From NCBI GenBank assembly GCA_973895155.1, contig OZ316893.1:25420001-25484000 (forward strand): DNA of 64,000 nucleotides, read 5' to 3'. The notes beneath the pieces were generated by a model, which made no database searches, was not told the DNA's origin, and saw only the letters and a program-made list of their open reading frames with translations. Positions 35,220 to 46,562 of this stretch are shown here, piece after piece. Numbering within the stretch: position 1 is the first letter of the stretch; the number at the start of each line of letters is the position of its first letter. The position numbers were made by a program, and so were the translations under genes. This stretch comes from Marsupella aquatica (taxonomy: Eukaryota > Marchantiophyta).

Positions 35220-36480
35220 TGTTTCTACTTTAATGCGCCTCAACAAGGTGCACCATTTGTGTAATTTAGACTTTGGATTACTTTGGCACCACTCTAAGTG
35301 TTTTTTTATCTTCCTATGCTAGAGCTCTCATTCCCCACTACATTTAGTTTTCAATATAGTGCATTGACCCCCTTGGATAACTTTGGCACCCCTCTAAGGG
35401 TTTAGGGTTTTTTATCACCCAAAACCCTAAAGCTCTCATTCCCCACTACATTTAGTTTTCCATATATACTTGTGCATTCACCCCCTTTAACAGATTGTAT
35501 GGCATTTCTGGCAATTCTAGTGAATGAGAGAGAGAATTGGTATGAAACTGCTATAATGGTGAATCCATCTTTTAGATTGTCTTATTCATATTTTGTGTTC
35601 AATATTTGAATTTTAATGTGCCTTAACAAGGTGAATCATTTGTATTAATTTGATTTTGAATTAAATTTTAGACCCCTTTTAATTTTAGTGAATTTAGAGT
35701 ATTTTGAATATATTTGGCTCCCCTCCTAAATGTTTAATTTTTCCTTTTCAATCACTCCTTAGCTTTTTTCTCATGAGAGTGAGACAAATGAATTTGAACA
35801 ATGTGCACATCTTGTGTATTAAGTTCCCCTTCATGGCCGGTTTCCTTTGCAAAATTTATGGTTTTAATTGAGTTGATTGTCCCTACCTAGAAGCAAGTGC
35901 AAATCTGCACTGTATGTGCACAACTCTTTAGTACCTTTGTACTTTCTTGGTCATAATGTGTTTTTTTGGCATGTGAAAGGTGTCACTCAATCTTTGATGT
36001 CACTTACTCTTAATTAACAGATATTAATTTATTGGCAAGTTTACATGTATCTATTTCTTTTATCATAAAATAAGTCAAATGAATTATATATCACTACAAG
36101 ACAAAAATAGAGGCATGTTCCAAGATGAACATGCTATATTTGGTACTTTGAGGTGTGGACTCCTCTCGTTTTATTTGTTGATCTTATGGTTTATTTGTCA
36201 TTACCTAAGGCAAGGGAGTATCTTTTGTACCTTAAATTTTTGATTGAAATGAGTGTCATTAAAGCAGGTGAGAATCTGTACCTGATGTACACTATTTTTC
36301 AAGACTTGTGCACTTGTACTTTTCCTGGTCATTATGTAATATGTACTTTTATTTGACATGTATTATATATTTCCCATTCAATCCTATCAAACACTATGCA
36401 ATAGTCATTTACACATCACTACAAGACAAAAAATGAAGCATGTTCCAGGATGAACATTTTATTTTAGGCTTTGAATTTCG
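35220..36480. repeat. degenerate tandem and near-tandem repeats, CpG-depleted
   Basis: TTTGGCACC-CTCTAAG, AGCTCTCATTCCCCACTACA and TTTAGTTTTC recur with an offset of about 110-120 bp at 35,285 and 35,387. CATCACTACAAGACAAAAA and GCATGTTCCA-GATGAACAT recur at about 36,092 and 36,417, an offset of about 325. CpG is nearly absent. No gene is seen. The copies are diverged and the original element is not recognisable. Confidence 0.6.
35401..35431. repeat. inverted pair of telo-box-like motifs
   Basis: TTTAGGGTTTT at 35401-35411 and AAAACCCTAAA at 35421-35431 are exact 11-base inverted repeats around a 9-base loop. AAACCCTAA is the telo-box motif of many plant ribosomal-protein promoters. Here it lies about 650 bp upstream of the uL13m start codon, so a link is only a suggestion. 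Confidence 0.6.
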
Positions 36481-38480
36481 CTTCTATACATCAATTACAC
36501 TAAAAAAATTAACAACTTTTAAGTACTTTTGTTCCTTTGTGGTTGTGGGGACTCCTTGGCTTGTTGGACCTCTTTGGTCTTATGGGGACCTTTCCCCTTC
36601 CTTTTCCCTCCCTTTACTGGGTTGCTTTGTCTTTGGTACCCTGTATCGTGGGTTGGAGTTTGTGTCCTTTTGCACTATGATATACATACTTGGCCACTAA
36701 AGATGTCCCAACAAACAATATTGCCACTGATTCATTTGTATTTACAAATGTGTCATGGTTTGTTATGTGGATGACAAGTTCACCAACATGGTAAACCATA
36801 TATGAAGGGTGACTATGACTATACTAAAAAGAATGGCATATTTGTAAATACAACAAAAAGAGTGAAACTATTGTAAATTGCAACATTCTTAGTGAAATGT
36901 AGTTTGAAGCTGGACAATGTAGTTAAAAGCTGAAAAAACAAAAGGCATTCACCTGGGAGGCACAAAATGCCCAATAGTCCCCTACGAGAGTCCCACAACA
37001 TAAAACTAGAAGCAAAAGTACTCCACTAGTGACAAACTGGAAAGCTGGCAAAGCTCAGAGGTGAACCGGATAGGCGAGTCACAAAGAGGAGTTTGACGAG
37101 AGGCCCTGGAACCAATAGCCTCCACCCAAGAGAGAATAGTGAAATGCCTAAATCAGCACTGTCTATAGTGCAACATATACTCCCTGGCTAAATTTGCCCT
37201 CTTCTTTTGTGTTTCAAGTTTGTTCTCCCCTACCTCTTTTGCTGTTACTCTAGTGTAATTTGGCCCTTGTAATTACATTGGTCCTCCTTTTTTCACTCCC
37301 GGCCCCTTTAGAGAGGATCGTACTCCAATAGGGGTATTTGGGTAAAATTTGGGGGGATTGTTAAAAGAAGCTGTATTTTTTTCATCAAAAATCAGCTGCA
37401 AAGGGCCCCTTTTCACCTTGCTTTGCAAAGACTAACATAGATTAAAGTGTTAAGTAATTAAGCCCTTGATTCCTCCAAAACAAATGTCAAAGAGCTTTGA
37501 GTTTTAGGGTTTCAATAGATGGTCTATTGGCACTCATACAAACAGAAAAATATCAAACACTATTTGAGTTCAAAGCAGCATGTGAAAATGGTCCATCAGG
37601 GTTGCAGTGGTCTATCAGAGTTGTTTATCAAATGTTAATGGTCCATCTAGGCTTCTTTTCCAGCTCATTCCTTTGAACAAGATCACATGGATCTAATTTG
37701 ACTAGGAAAAAAAAATTAAATTGATTAGGACACCCATACATTGTAATACCTGATTTATAAACCCAATACTTATAGGTTCAACTGAACGCACCAGTCCCAC
37801 GTTCAGCCCATGTATATCTCTCTGCACAACCCTCCTGTATGCAATGTATTATATAGCTTTACCAGCCTTTCATTCCCAAAACCAGTTTATCAAACCCCAT
37901 TGAGCCATGTTAAAATAAAACCCTGGAGCCCGACCAACCAGAAGTTGTCTCCACTATGCCAGGGGAGATAGGTGCCTATGAGGGTTGCCAATCCACCCTT
38001 GCCAAACACATACTATGGACAACAATCATAGATCAACCCATTGCGAGACAACTGGATGGAGCCGACACAAACAGAATGACAGAAGACCATTACCAGTACA
38101 TTGCACATTGTGTGGGGTGCAATTTGCCATTGACAAGTTGATTTGCCATTCAACTTGCTACTCACACATTTATTGAGTTGTGAATAGTGCAACTGGTGGA
38201 AATTTATCGAATAAAGTGCAATCATAATCTACTATAAGGGCATACAGTCCAAAGTAAAGCCTCTCCAACATGATTCATGATTCTTGGCATTGCTACGGTT
38301 GAGGGTGGAATGGAAACAGGCATGACGGTTCTCAATATCTATTAATGAGCAAAGCTAGGGCATTCAGGCTAGTGCTCTAATACTTCCCATATTCTGATCA
38401 AATGAAGGACTATGCAATCAATCATGCCCATAGTCCTTCATTTGTTTGTACCCTACCCTTGACTGCATAAACTGAGGCCC
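36481..38480. other. intergenic, no gene supported
   Basis: AT-rich and CpG-poor. Frames of 60-86 codons show no recognised motif. Confidence 0.45.
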
Positions 38481-38489
38481 CAAGGTATG

Positions 38490-38710
38490 GGCTAGGGGGT
38501 CTCACTCCGCGAAAATCACACATCATGTGCGATGAAGTATAGGGTCCATTAATTGGATTTAAGAAAGACTTAAGAAGATTTGTGTAAGAACAATAGGGTC
38601 AACTTTATATGTTGGGCAACTTTTAAGAACAATAGGGATATTAGTATTTTTGACTATGTAATGGAAGCTTGAATGGAAGGCATAGAAGGAACTTAGGGTA
38701 TCTTTGTGCC
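38490..38710 (+). mobile_element. diverged relative of the MITE at 63,032
   Basis: The sequence from GGGGTCTCACTCC through ATCATGTGCGATGAAGTATAGG, GTCCATTAATTGG, AAGACTTAAGAAGA and GTAAGAACAATAGGGTC follows the reverse complement of the 63,032-63,325 element piece by piece (GGGGTTGCACTTCC, ATCACGTGCGACAAAGTATA, GGTCATTTTATTGG, AAGACTTAAGAATT, AGAAGAACAATAGTGTC). The far end and the target duplication are not resolved. Confidence 0.55.
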
Positions 38711-39640
38711 GGATTAACCAAAAAACACATGTCACTATATTATTGGTACATGTGGCACCCTTAAAAATTCCCAACATATTTTGTCAAGCCATGTGTATGC
38801 TAGAGACATGTCAAGAATTTAGGGAATGGTTAAGTGGGTCTGGTTTGGTGGGTCTGGTTAATTTAGGGAATGGTTAAGTGAGTCCCCAAAAACCAGACTC
38901 AAGTTTGGGGACTCACTTAGGGTTTGACTTGGGTTCACAAGTTTGGAATTGTCCGGTTTCCTTGCCCATTTCATGTGTGCCATTTCCCTCCACTGCCTCG
39001 TATCAGTCTAGTCCCGTGTTGTTTCCACTGTCCCTTGGCCCCACCCACAGTCATTTATGCAAGCAAGTTTCATTTCTTTGTGAACGGGTAACAAAGAGGG
39101 AGTTGTTGTGCACTATTGACCGCATCGACAGAGAGCGCTGGCAGTTGTGAGGGAACTTACTGGAGCTTGCGCACACCATCGATTCAGAGTTGTTGCAATC
39201 ATGAGGGAGATGGAGCTATTGTGCACTATCAATCAAGAGCTGTGGCAGTAAGTTGTTGCGTCCCAAAGTGAGTTGGTGTGTGAAACATTGAGCGATAGTC
39301 GTGAGGGAGCTACTGCAAAAGGAAGCTAGTTGTTGTGTTTGCCATTGTCTAGGGATCAAGCTGTTGAGTTGTTATATTCGACATTGAGCTGGGGAGCTGG
39401 GGATCCCTAGGTATCGTGCCCCCTTGTGGGCTATCCTATAGCAGTGCATACTCCAATGTAGAGTGTCTATCCTTTGTTGGATGGGTTTACTTTTGGCTTT
39501 CAAGGCAAAAACAAAACAAAAAAATCTACTTTGAATCCCGTGAGTTCATGGAGTGCTAAGGGCCGATTGGTTGAGAATTGCCCACATGCAAGTTGGCTCT
39601 AAGGTTCTAGTGAGCACCACATCAAAAAGCCTTGCAAATC
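38711..39640. other. intergenic, no gene supported
   Basis: Contains a short duplication of AATTTAGGGAATGGTTAAGTG near 38,815 and 38,860. At 39,080-39,340 there are imperfect recurrences of TTGTGCACTAT and GTGAGGGA. No protein-like frame. Confidence 0.4.
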
Positions 39641-39649
39641 TCTTTAGAA

Positions 39650-40241
39650 GCACATGATTCAAGTACCTCGTAAAGCAAATCAATGTCATCATTACCGTCA
39701 CCACTATGTAGGATGGGATGGGACCGGATCTCAGGACCAGACCCTTGGGCACAGTCACTACTGAGTACTTTGGTCCAATTAAGGCACAATCCCTGTCGTT
39801 GTTGGCAGCAATGGGATGGGACCCAACCCCCTAACCAGATCCTCAGATTTTGAGGAATTGAGTCATGCTCACATTCAAGTACTTCAAGGTAACACATTCA
39901 CTATCATCATTACTTACAGGATAATGATGGTCTGGACAGCGGGTTACTAGAATGTTACTAGGCTATCACCTTATGGCCAGAAAGTGAGAGAGTTGGCCAG
40001 CAGTAGCCATAAAGGCTTTTTGCGCATTTTGGGAGCAACTTTAGTTAGAACCCCCACCCCAAGCACTCTTTATTTACAGACATGGTATGAAACTGGGTAT
40101 TAAATTACAGAAATAGCAAGGACTCATAAATGGTTACACATGGGTAACTTGTATTATATTACTGCATTTACTGTTGTCATTAAGGATGGGATTGGACCAA
40201 ACCTTTGGACCAGACCCTTAGGTAGTGGAGGGAAATCAATA
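39650..40241. repeat. minisatellite, left part (GATGGGATGGGACC family)
   Basis: Units contain CAAGTACTTC-AGGTAA, a CACAATC/CAGTCACC phrase, GGATGGGATGGGACC, and GACCAGACCCT, followed by GAGAATTGAGTCAC. Landmarks lie near 39,711, 39,810 and 40,183. Copies here are rich in C-to-T type differences compared with those near 47.7 kb. The array is split by the Harbinger-type element at 40,242. Confidence 0.75.
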
Positions 40242-40866
40242 GGGCATCTCAAACTTTATGAAACGCGGGCTTTTCCCCGGTCCGGAGTTTGCGCCCTAGG
40301 ACGCAGACCAAAAATGTGCAGTAGACCAAGTTGGCTACCGCACTTTTGTGCCCGGGTGTTTTCAAAAAAGTGAGGCCGTGGATGTGGGTTAATGGTGGAG
40401 GGTTAAGGTTACCATGGGTTAATGGTAGTCAAGTTGCAGATTTGAAACACGATTGAGCACAAACATTTTGAACATCCAGGACGTTTGAAACCTTGGAAAC
40501 GAGCTGCGATGGTGATGGCGGTGTGCTAGTCGTGTGATAGAGCTCTATCCTTGTGAAGTCTTGTGAGCTTATTGCCGCTGTCTAGGAGTTGTCTAGTAAG
40601 CATCGACAACATCACCTGCAGCATCGATCAACCCTCTCCAACTCATGAGGTGGAGGGCGAGTACTTCATCTATGCTCTACACTTGGAGAGCAAGTGTTGG
40701 AGTATGAGCAACATTCGCCAGACTAACGTCATTGCCACAAGTATCTACGGTGACTCCTTGTGCTCAACTTTAACATCCGAATCGCTTTTTCCTGTTGTCG
40801 ATCGCCTTAGCCTATCCTTTTGGGGTATATAAATTTGTGTGAATGCTTGTTCTAATTGCTCAGGCC

Positions 40867-41486
40867 ATGGCTGAATGGACCCCTCTTTCAGACGTTGAGG
40901 GAGGACAGAGCTACTGGGAAAGCAAAAAATACTCACCCTCCCTAGTCTGGGCAGCAAATTTTGTGGCAAGGAATCCATATCCTCGAAAGTTTGTGTATTT
41001 TGCCTATCAGTACCCACTTGACATTGGATGACCATGTCACAAATCCCTTGAATTTGGACCTCGTTGTGGGCATACTAAACCAGGCCAGGCAAAGTTTAGA
41101 TTCCAGATTGTTTTTTTCAATGCTGCACACGGACCCTCCAAGCCCTTGAAGGCATTCATTTGGGACATTGCAAGCATTTTGTTGCAGTGCAGTGCCTTGG
41201 ATTTTAGTTTGTTGTCAAAAATTGACCAAGTACATTCTATTCAGTCTATTTTGCATAAATGTCCCAAGCTGCAGGTTACATTTGAAGTAGGGGACTAGAA
41301 TTGCATGTGAAACGATTAGTCTTTGTACATGACCCAATTGCAGTAGCCCTATTTATACAATACCTTCAAAGGACAGAGACAGAGCTAGAAAACTCAACGC
41401 CTTACACTCTTGTTAAGCCGACCTCTGCCAAAAAGATTTTGGCAGACCTCATTGAGCAACTCAAGGGGTCCGATCTAGAAGACTGA
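40867..41486 (+). pseudogene. extra ORF of the Harbinger-type element, function unknown
   Basis: The frame opens at ATG 40867 (MAEWTPLSDVEGGQSYWESK), meets a TGA at 41029, then continues in the same frame through FKFRFQIVFFNAAHG-like sequence (as KFRFQIVFFNAAHGPSKPLK) to about 41,297. A second frame from about 41,320 to 41,486 (VFVHDPIAVALFIQYLQ ... DLIEQLKGSDLED) probably follows after an intron or a frameshift. I do not recognise the product. It lies between the left terminal repeat and the transposase, on the same strand. It may be an additional element-encoded protein or a captured host fragment. Confidence 0.5.
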
Positions 41487-41769
41487 AATACGTACACTAT
41501 TTTCTACTATATAGGTATTCCAAGTGAATATGGTTTTGCCTATGGGTTTAGGTTTTTTATATGTAGCTTGCCACCCACTTTTGTTTCCACTAATGTACTG
41601 TGTTATTTTTTAAGAAATATAAAATGTGCTATCTCGGAAGTTTTTTCATGTTTTTACATTCAATGGTGTGGCTCCTATGAGTGCTTGTGTTCATTGGGTC
41701 TGAATTATAGTGGAATATGATTTGTATTTCTTAGGCAACAAGTGGGTCAATCTGTCATGCAGGTTCACC

Positions 41770-43556
41770 ATGCAACAAGTTTCTGAGAGGCAACACCAAT
41801 TGAGAATGGTCAAGCATAAGCTTGAAGTCAACATTGCTTTACAGAGCTCCACATCTGAATCTGATGTTGACTCCATCCAAGGAACTGTCAGTGAACTAGA
41901 GAGTATTTCGTCTAGTTATGTGTCCACAGATAGTGACGATGCAGCCACTGGTGGTTTAGACTCCTCATCTGATTCATAAAGGGAGGACACACTTGAAGAC
42001 TGTGACGTGAACCCAACAGACCTGTTTGAGTTGTATTTTGTCATGTACAATTCTAGGTATTTGGTGCCCACACATGTTACACCAAAATCCAATGAGTTTG
42101 CCACTCAAGTTTTCCATAGTTTACCAGACAGGTTGTTTAGGCAGCTTACTAGGATGACAAAAACTTCCTTTTTCAATCTTGTGGATCTTGTAACCCCACA
42201 CCCAGTTTTCCACAATAATTCATATGTTGACCAAGCACCAGTTGTTCGGCAATTGGCTGTTTGCCTAGATTGGCTTGGGCATGATGGAAATGGAGCATGC
42301 TTGAACCACATGATACCTACCTAGCTTGGGGGTCAGCAATGGCAGTCTAAGTAATTTCTCCAATAGGTGTTTTCAAGCTCTGGAAAGTGTGTTATCTGAT
42401 TATATACAATGGCCTATAAGAAGAGAGCGAGCTGCTTTGAGCAGAGAGTTTGCTAACTCAGGGGGTTAACTTAGTGTATATTTTGGGGTACCACGTGCGA
42501 TCCTAGCCTAATATAAACACACTTATTTTATAACATGAATATTCCAAAAATATTCTCAACTTCCAATATTAATGACCTATTTTACTTTATAAAAGGTATA
42601 TATTAGAGAATATTTTACAAATATGGGTTTATAATACCTTCTTTTGCTTCATACACTTTTTAAAAATTTAGCTAATTTCTATCAAAAATACCTATTTTGG
42701 ATCGCACGTGGTTCGTAAATTTTTTTATAGTCAACCTCCCGAGTTTGCTAAGCATGGATTCCCTAGCTGTGTGGGTTTTATTGATGGTTCTCTGTTGCCA
42801 TTGGCTCAACATCTATATGCACACGGGGAATGCTACTATGACCGGAAGAGCCAGTATTTGGTTAATGTTCAAGTGGTCTGTGATTACAAGAGGCAAATTC
42901 TGTTTATGTATTCAGGTGACTCTCTTCAGGCATTTGTATACAAGTTTTATGCTTTGTGGAGACACATGTTGTGTGCTTATGTCACATTGTTAAATCCAAG
43001 CAATATCTCTATGCAGGGATGCCTGGGTCATGCTCAGACTTGACGTGCTTAAGGAAATCACCTTTGTGGACCATTTGCATAGATGTTCAGAGTAACAACA
43101 TCTTTGACGAAGGACAATACATTTTGGGGGACAGTGGGTACTAGGCTTGACCTCATCTAGTATGCTCTTTTAAGAGGGCAGACATGGTACCTGATAAAGA
43201 GGATTTGAACACCTGTGTGGCAAAGTGGCGTGTAACAAATGAGCATTGCATTGGTGTACTGAAATCACGGTGGCATTCTTTGAAAGAGATTAGAACCCAA
43301 TTGAATACGAAACAAAATAGTGCATGGTTGGTTACATGGGTTACTTTATGTGGGAAGTTACATAATTATGTAAAATTTTGCTCAAAATGATCTTTGGACA
43401 GAGAAGGATGAGGCATTGGACGCACCAGATGTTGTGGGGAACGAGGATGTTTGGGGCCAACGAGGTTCTGGAACTGCCTCTAGAAGGGCGACTGTGGTTT
43501 TAGGTAATGCCTTGCTAGTGAAAGTGATGGACCATGCCTTGGCTTTCAACCGTTGA
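41770..43556 (+). pseudogene. PIF/Harbinger-type DDE transposase, broken
   Basis: The N-terminal part (41770-42324) includes FRQLTRMTKTSFFNLVDLV and the LAVCLDWLGHDGNGA block typical of the family. A TAA at 41977-41979 interrupts it. A one-base frameshift near 42,325 is followed by GVSNGSLSNFSNRCFQALES. The frame is then split at 42,457 by a 284-bp MITE. Beyond it the DDE core reads CVGFIDGSLLPL (first Asp), then a GT-AG intron at 42916-43016, GMPGSCSDLTCL, ILGDSGY (second Asp), two stops, and NEHCIGVLKSRW (Glu). The C-terminus, in a shifted frame, ends at 43,556. Joined conceptually, this is a complete but inactivated transposase; it cuts and pastes the element with the opposite-strand partner. 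Confidence 0.85.
42457..42740 (+). mobile_element. 284-bp MITE, copy A, inside the transposase
   Basis: Flanked by identical GAGTTTGCTAA at 42446-42456 and 42741-42751, an 11-bp target duplication. The imperfect terminal inverted repeats are about 45 bp long, beginning GGGGGTTAAC on the left and, inverted, GGGAGGTTGAC on the right. Both carry ACCACGTGCGATCC (42492 on; inverted near 42,700). The interior is AT-rich and without a coding frame. Target length and terminal repeats fit a Mutator-like nonautonomous element better than a Harbinger MITE. Confidence 0.9.
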
Positions 43557-43764
43557 CCTGGACGATTCTTGTACTCCCTTGGCCATTGAGAAGACTGTAC
43601 TTGCAATCAACAACACACTTCATTGATTGTTGCTTGATGATGACTGTTGTTTGACTGTTATTTTGCACTCTACAGTGCAAAGGAGTGAATGTGCTCACAT
43701 TTTGGTTCCACTTGTGTGGTCACATTCTACTTCAATCCTACCTAAAAACTTACAAATGCTTTGA

Positions 43765-44209
43765 ATGTGGCTGCTACACTCACTATTGTCATTAGTAGAC
43801 TGCAATTTCATCATGGAGCGCCCTCGCGACCCATTGTGGCTTGTTGATTCCAATGACTTTGTCACTTACAAATTGTTTTGGGGGCTATGGAATTACCCAA
43901 GCAGGCCTGAAAGAGTGAAGGTCCCATTTGAGAAGTACTTTGGCAAGGTGTCACACTTCCAAAAGATGTGGCCCTCTGTGCAAGTCTTGCCGATTTTGTG
44001 GGATGACTTTTTCCAATTTGCAGAGGAAGTGTTGGTTGAAGGCGATTAAGAAGGTGATGGCGAATGCGGCATATCCTGACACCCTAACTTTGTTGATTTC
44101 TACAATTTCTGATGAGGCAGGGGTGGAGTTGTCAATTGCCACTGTGCACAATCAATTGGCGAGACATCGTGCAAAGACAAGGATGCATCTGAATAGGTGT
44201 AGGGTTTAG
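43765..44209 (+). pseudogene. second extra ORF of the element, frameshifted, function unknown
   Basis: The frame at 43765-44049 includes MERPRDPLWLVDSNDFVTYK and FWGLWNYPSRPERVKVPFEK. The overlapping frame 43928-44209 continues with KKVMANAAYPDTLTLLISTI and ELSIATVHNQLARHRAKTR. The switch near 44,040 looks like a single frameshift in one former gene of about 140 codons. I recognise no family. It lies between the transposase and the second MITE, within the element. Confidence 0.45.
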
Positions 44210-44456
44210 GACACCTAGTACAACTCTTGCAACGTTGGTCAACCAAGACTCTATGTGCTTTGTTCCAAGTTCAGTAGACGTGCATCGGTACTTATGTAGG
44301 TTATTTGCCTAGCAGAAATAGTAATTGCCTAGTGAAATTGTATTTTTACCTAGAACTCTCCTCCATGAATATGGAGAGGAGGTGGGCATTTCCATTTTGA
44401 AAACACTTGGGCAGTTCAAGTGCAGAAATTTGTAACAGATTCTAAGAGGCAATACC

Positions 44457-44740
44457 CTTGGGGGGTTGACTATAAAAAATCTTAAGAACCACGTGCGATC
44501 CAAAATATGTATTTTTGATAGAAATTAACTAAGTTTTTAAAAAGCATAGGAGGCAAAAGAAGGTATGATAAACTCATGTTTGTAGAATATTCTCTAATAT
44601 ATACCTTTTATAAAGTAAAATAGGTTATTAATATTAAAAATGGAGAATATTCTTGGGATATTTTCTTTATATAATAGGTCTATTTATATTAGGCTAGGAT
44701 CGCATGTGATACCCTAAAATATACACTTAGTGTACCCCTT
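44457..44740 (-). mobile_element. 284-bp MITE, copy B, inverted relative to copy A
   Basis: Flanked by identical GAGGCAATACC at 44446-44456 and 44741-44751 (11 bp). The reverse complement aligns end to end with the 42,457 copy and has the same length: CGATCCTAGCCTAATATAAA, TTTTACTTTATAAAAGGTAT, ATATTAGAGAATATT, TTTCTATCAAAAATAC and ATTTTGGATCGCACGTGGTT are shared almost exactly. The separate target duplications show two independent insertions. Confidence 0.9.
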
Positions 44741-45083
44741 GAGGCAATACCGCATTACACTTTGCTACGAGGCATTGAACACCTGAGCATGAAGGTTCTC
44801 AGTATTTTTTGCATGAATGACTCGCGAGTCTGTGCTATGCAATCTTTACAAAACCCAAAGTTGTGCCTACTATGAGAGCAAATTCCGTTCATTGAGCTTC
44901 AAAAAACAAACAATGCCGAACGCAACATCTTATGATAATACTTTGATTTATATTTCGTAATGTCATTTACAGTCGGGCATTTGTAATGTGCTTCCGCTAT
45001 TGCAAAAGCTACTTCTTCTGCAAAGTTGGGCACAACTTTACCTAAAAGCCCTATCTATCTAATGCTGGTATCCAACCTAGCAC

Positions 45084-46562
45084 CTACACATCAACAACCT
45101 CAACCTCTTGATCTCTATGTGGCGGTGTCCTTGATGTTGGGTGTGAGGTGCCATTTTCAGAATGATGTTGTGAAGCAGAAAAGGGGAGGTTCATGCCTGG
45201 AATCATTTGCATAAGCACAAGCATTTGCTCCGGTGTCTTGTTAGAACGGATAAGCTCGATTAACAGTGCAGTGGACTGCTCAGCTCTCAGGAACGTCAAT
45301 TCATGCTCTAGGTCATGTTTGGCCCTCTTTTCCTCATGCTTCCTATGTATCCTATCCATCTCCCTTGTGTCCTTGGAAGATGCTGCCCGTGCTTCCCTTT
45401 TGTCGGCAAGTTCCTGCGATTTCCATTTGTCGCAAGTTTCAATCATTTGCTGTTGGAAGACGTTTTTCTCAGCTAACTTCTCCATGTATACCTCAACAAG
45501 ATTGGGCCTGGACGTAGCCTATGAAGGATTGGGCCTTCTAGAGTTCTTCCTCCCCACATTTGATCTGTCCATGGTGGGATTGGAAGGTGGAGGTGCAGGT
45601 GCCCTAGAACCCTGACCATCATCGGTGTTGCAGAATGTGTGTTGTTCAGAAGCAACCGGGTCAGGCTCAGTCAGAGAGGGTATAAACTCATCATGTTCTT
45701 AAGGTGTCGCGTTTGGCATCCCGGCTGCAGGTGGCTGCTCATTGGGTATGGGTTCAAATTCAAAGTGCGAGTCCCCACCCTCTTTGCAGAAATCTGTACA
45801 GGACACAATTGAGCCAATTGAAGAGTGTCAATGATTAGTGTCCCTTGTATAAACACAACATGCATGACATTTTGAATGAATTGACAACACGAAGAGCCTT
45901 ATACCTGTTGGTAGCTCGCCTTGGTATGTCACTCAGTCAAAGTCATTTGCTTCTTCGTCATCCAATCCTAGATCCATGTACAGCTCGGTGTGCCCAGGCA
46001 ATCCAACAGACATTGTAGCAGGCGCGTTAACATTTGCCCTCTCTCCATAGAGGGCATGCATCCTCTCAAAATGTGGGCAGATCTTGTCTAGCTTGTCCTC
46101 TAGTGTGATACCCGCCCGAAGCTCTGCCATGGATAGACCAGCTCCAAAATCGTTCTTTATAGCCAGAGCCTCCTTGTATCTCTTCACATAATGTGCAAAC
46201 CTTTTCCAAAGGTTATCTCCTGTGCTTACAAATTTTGGGAACCCTTTGGAGTGTAGAACAACCTGCATCATTCAAAAAACGGTTCTCTTCGATGGATGTC
46301 GTGTTCCCACAGGAAGCTTCCGACTTGAGCCATTGAGCATAGCAAAATTGTCAGGATCTTCAAGCCAGTTGACAATCTTGCCCATGTGTTGAGCAGTTAG
46401 CTTCCGATTGCTATCACCTCCACTGGCTCGTTGATAAGTCGCGCCCACCATGTCTGCTCCAATTGGTGTGACCTGCAAATCTGGGATGAAGACTATAGCC
46501 TCCGACGGGAAAGAACCACTTACTTCTGATGAATGAACATCTGTGACGATTGAAGCAGCCAT
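45084..46562 (-). pseudogene. Harbinger ORF1-type (SANT/Myb-like) DNA-binding protein, broken
   Basis: From ATG 46562 the frame reads KLTAQHMGKIVNWLEDPDNF, NLWKRFAHYVKRYKEAL, GAGLSMAELRAGITLEDKLD, and ICPHFERMHALYGERANVNA. This is the helix-rich tryptophan pattern of the DNA-binding partner encoded by Harbinger-like elements. In-frame stops lie at 46272-46274, 45933-45935, 45699-45701 and 45519-45521. A GT-AG intron of 111 bp (45904-45794) best joins the halves. The C-terminal part is charged and coiled-coil-like (QQQMIETCDKWKSQELADKR ... HRKHEEKRAKHDLEHELTFL), ending at 45,084. The family is assigned by pattern and position opposite the transposase, not by alignment. Confidence 0.7.

Noticed and set aside
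45084-46562. Stop codons as proof of methylation-driven C-to-T decay
   Set aside because: Every stop is one transition away from Gln, Arg or Trp codons, so the four stops are compatible with this but not diagnostic.
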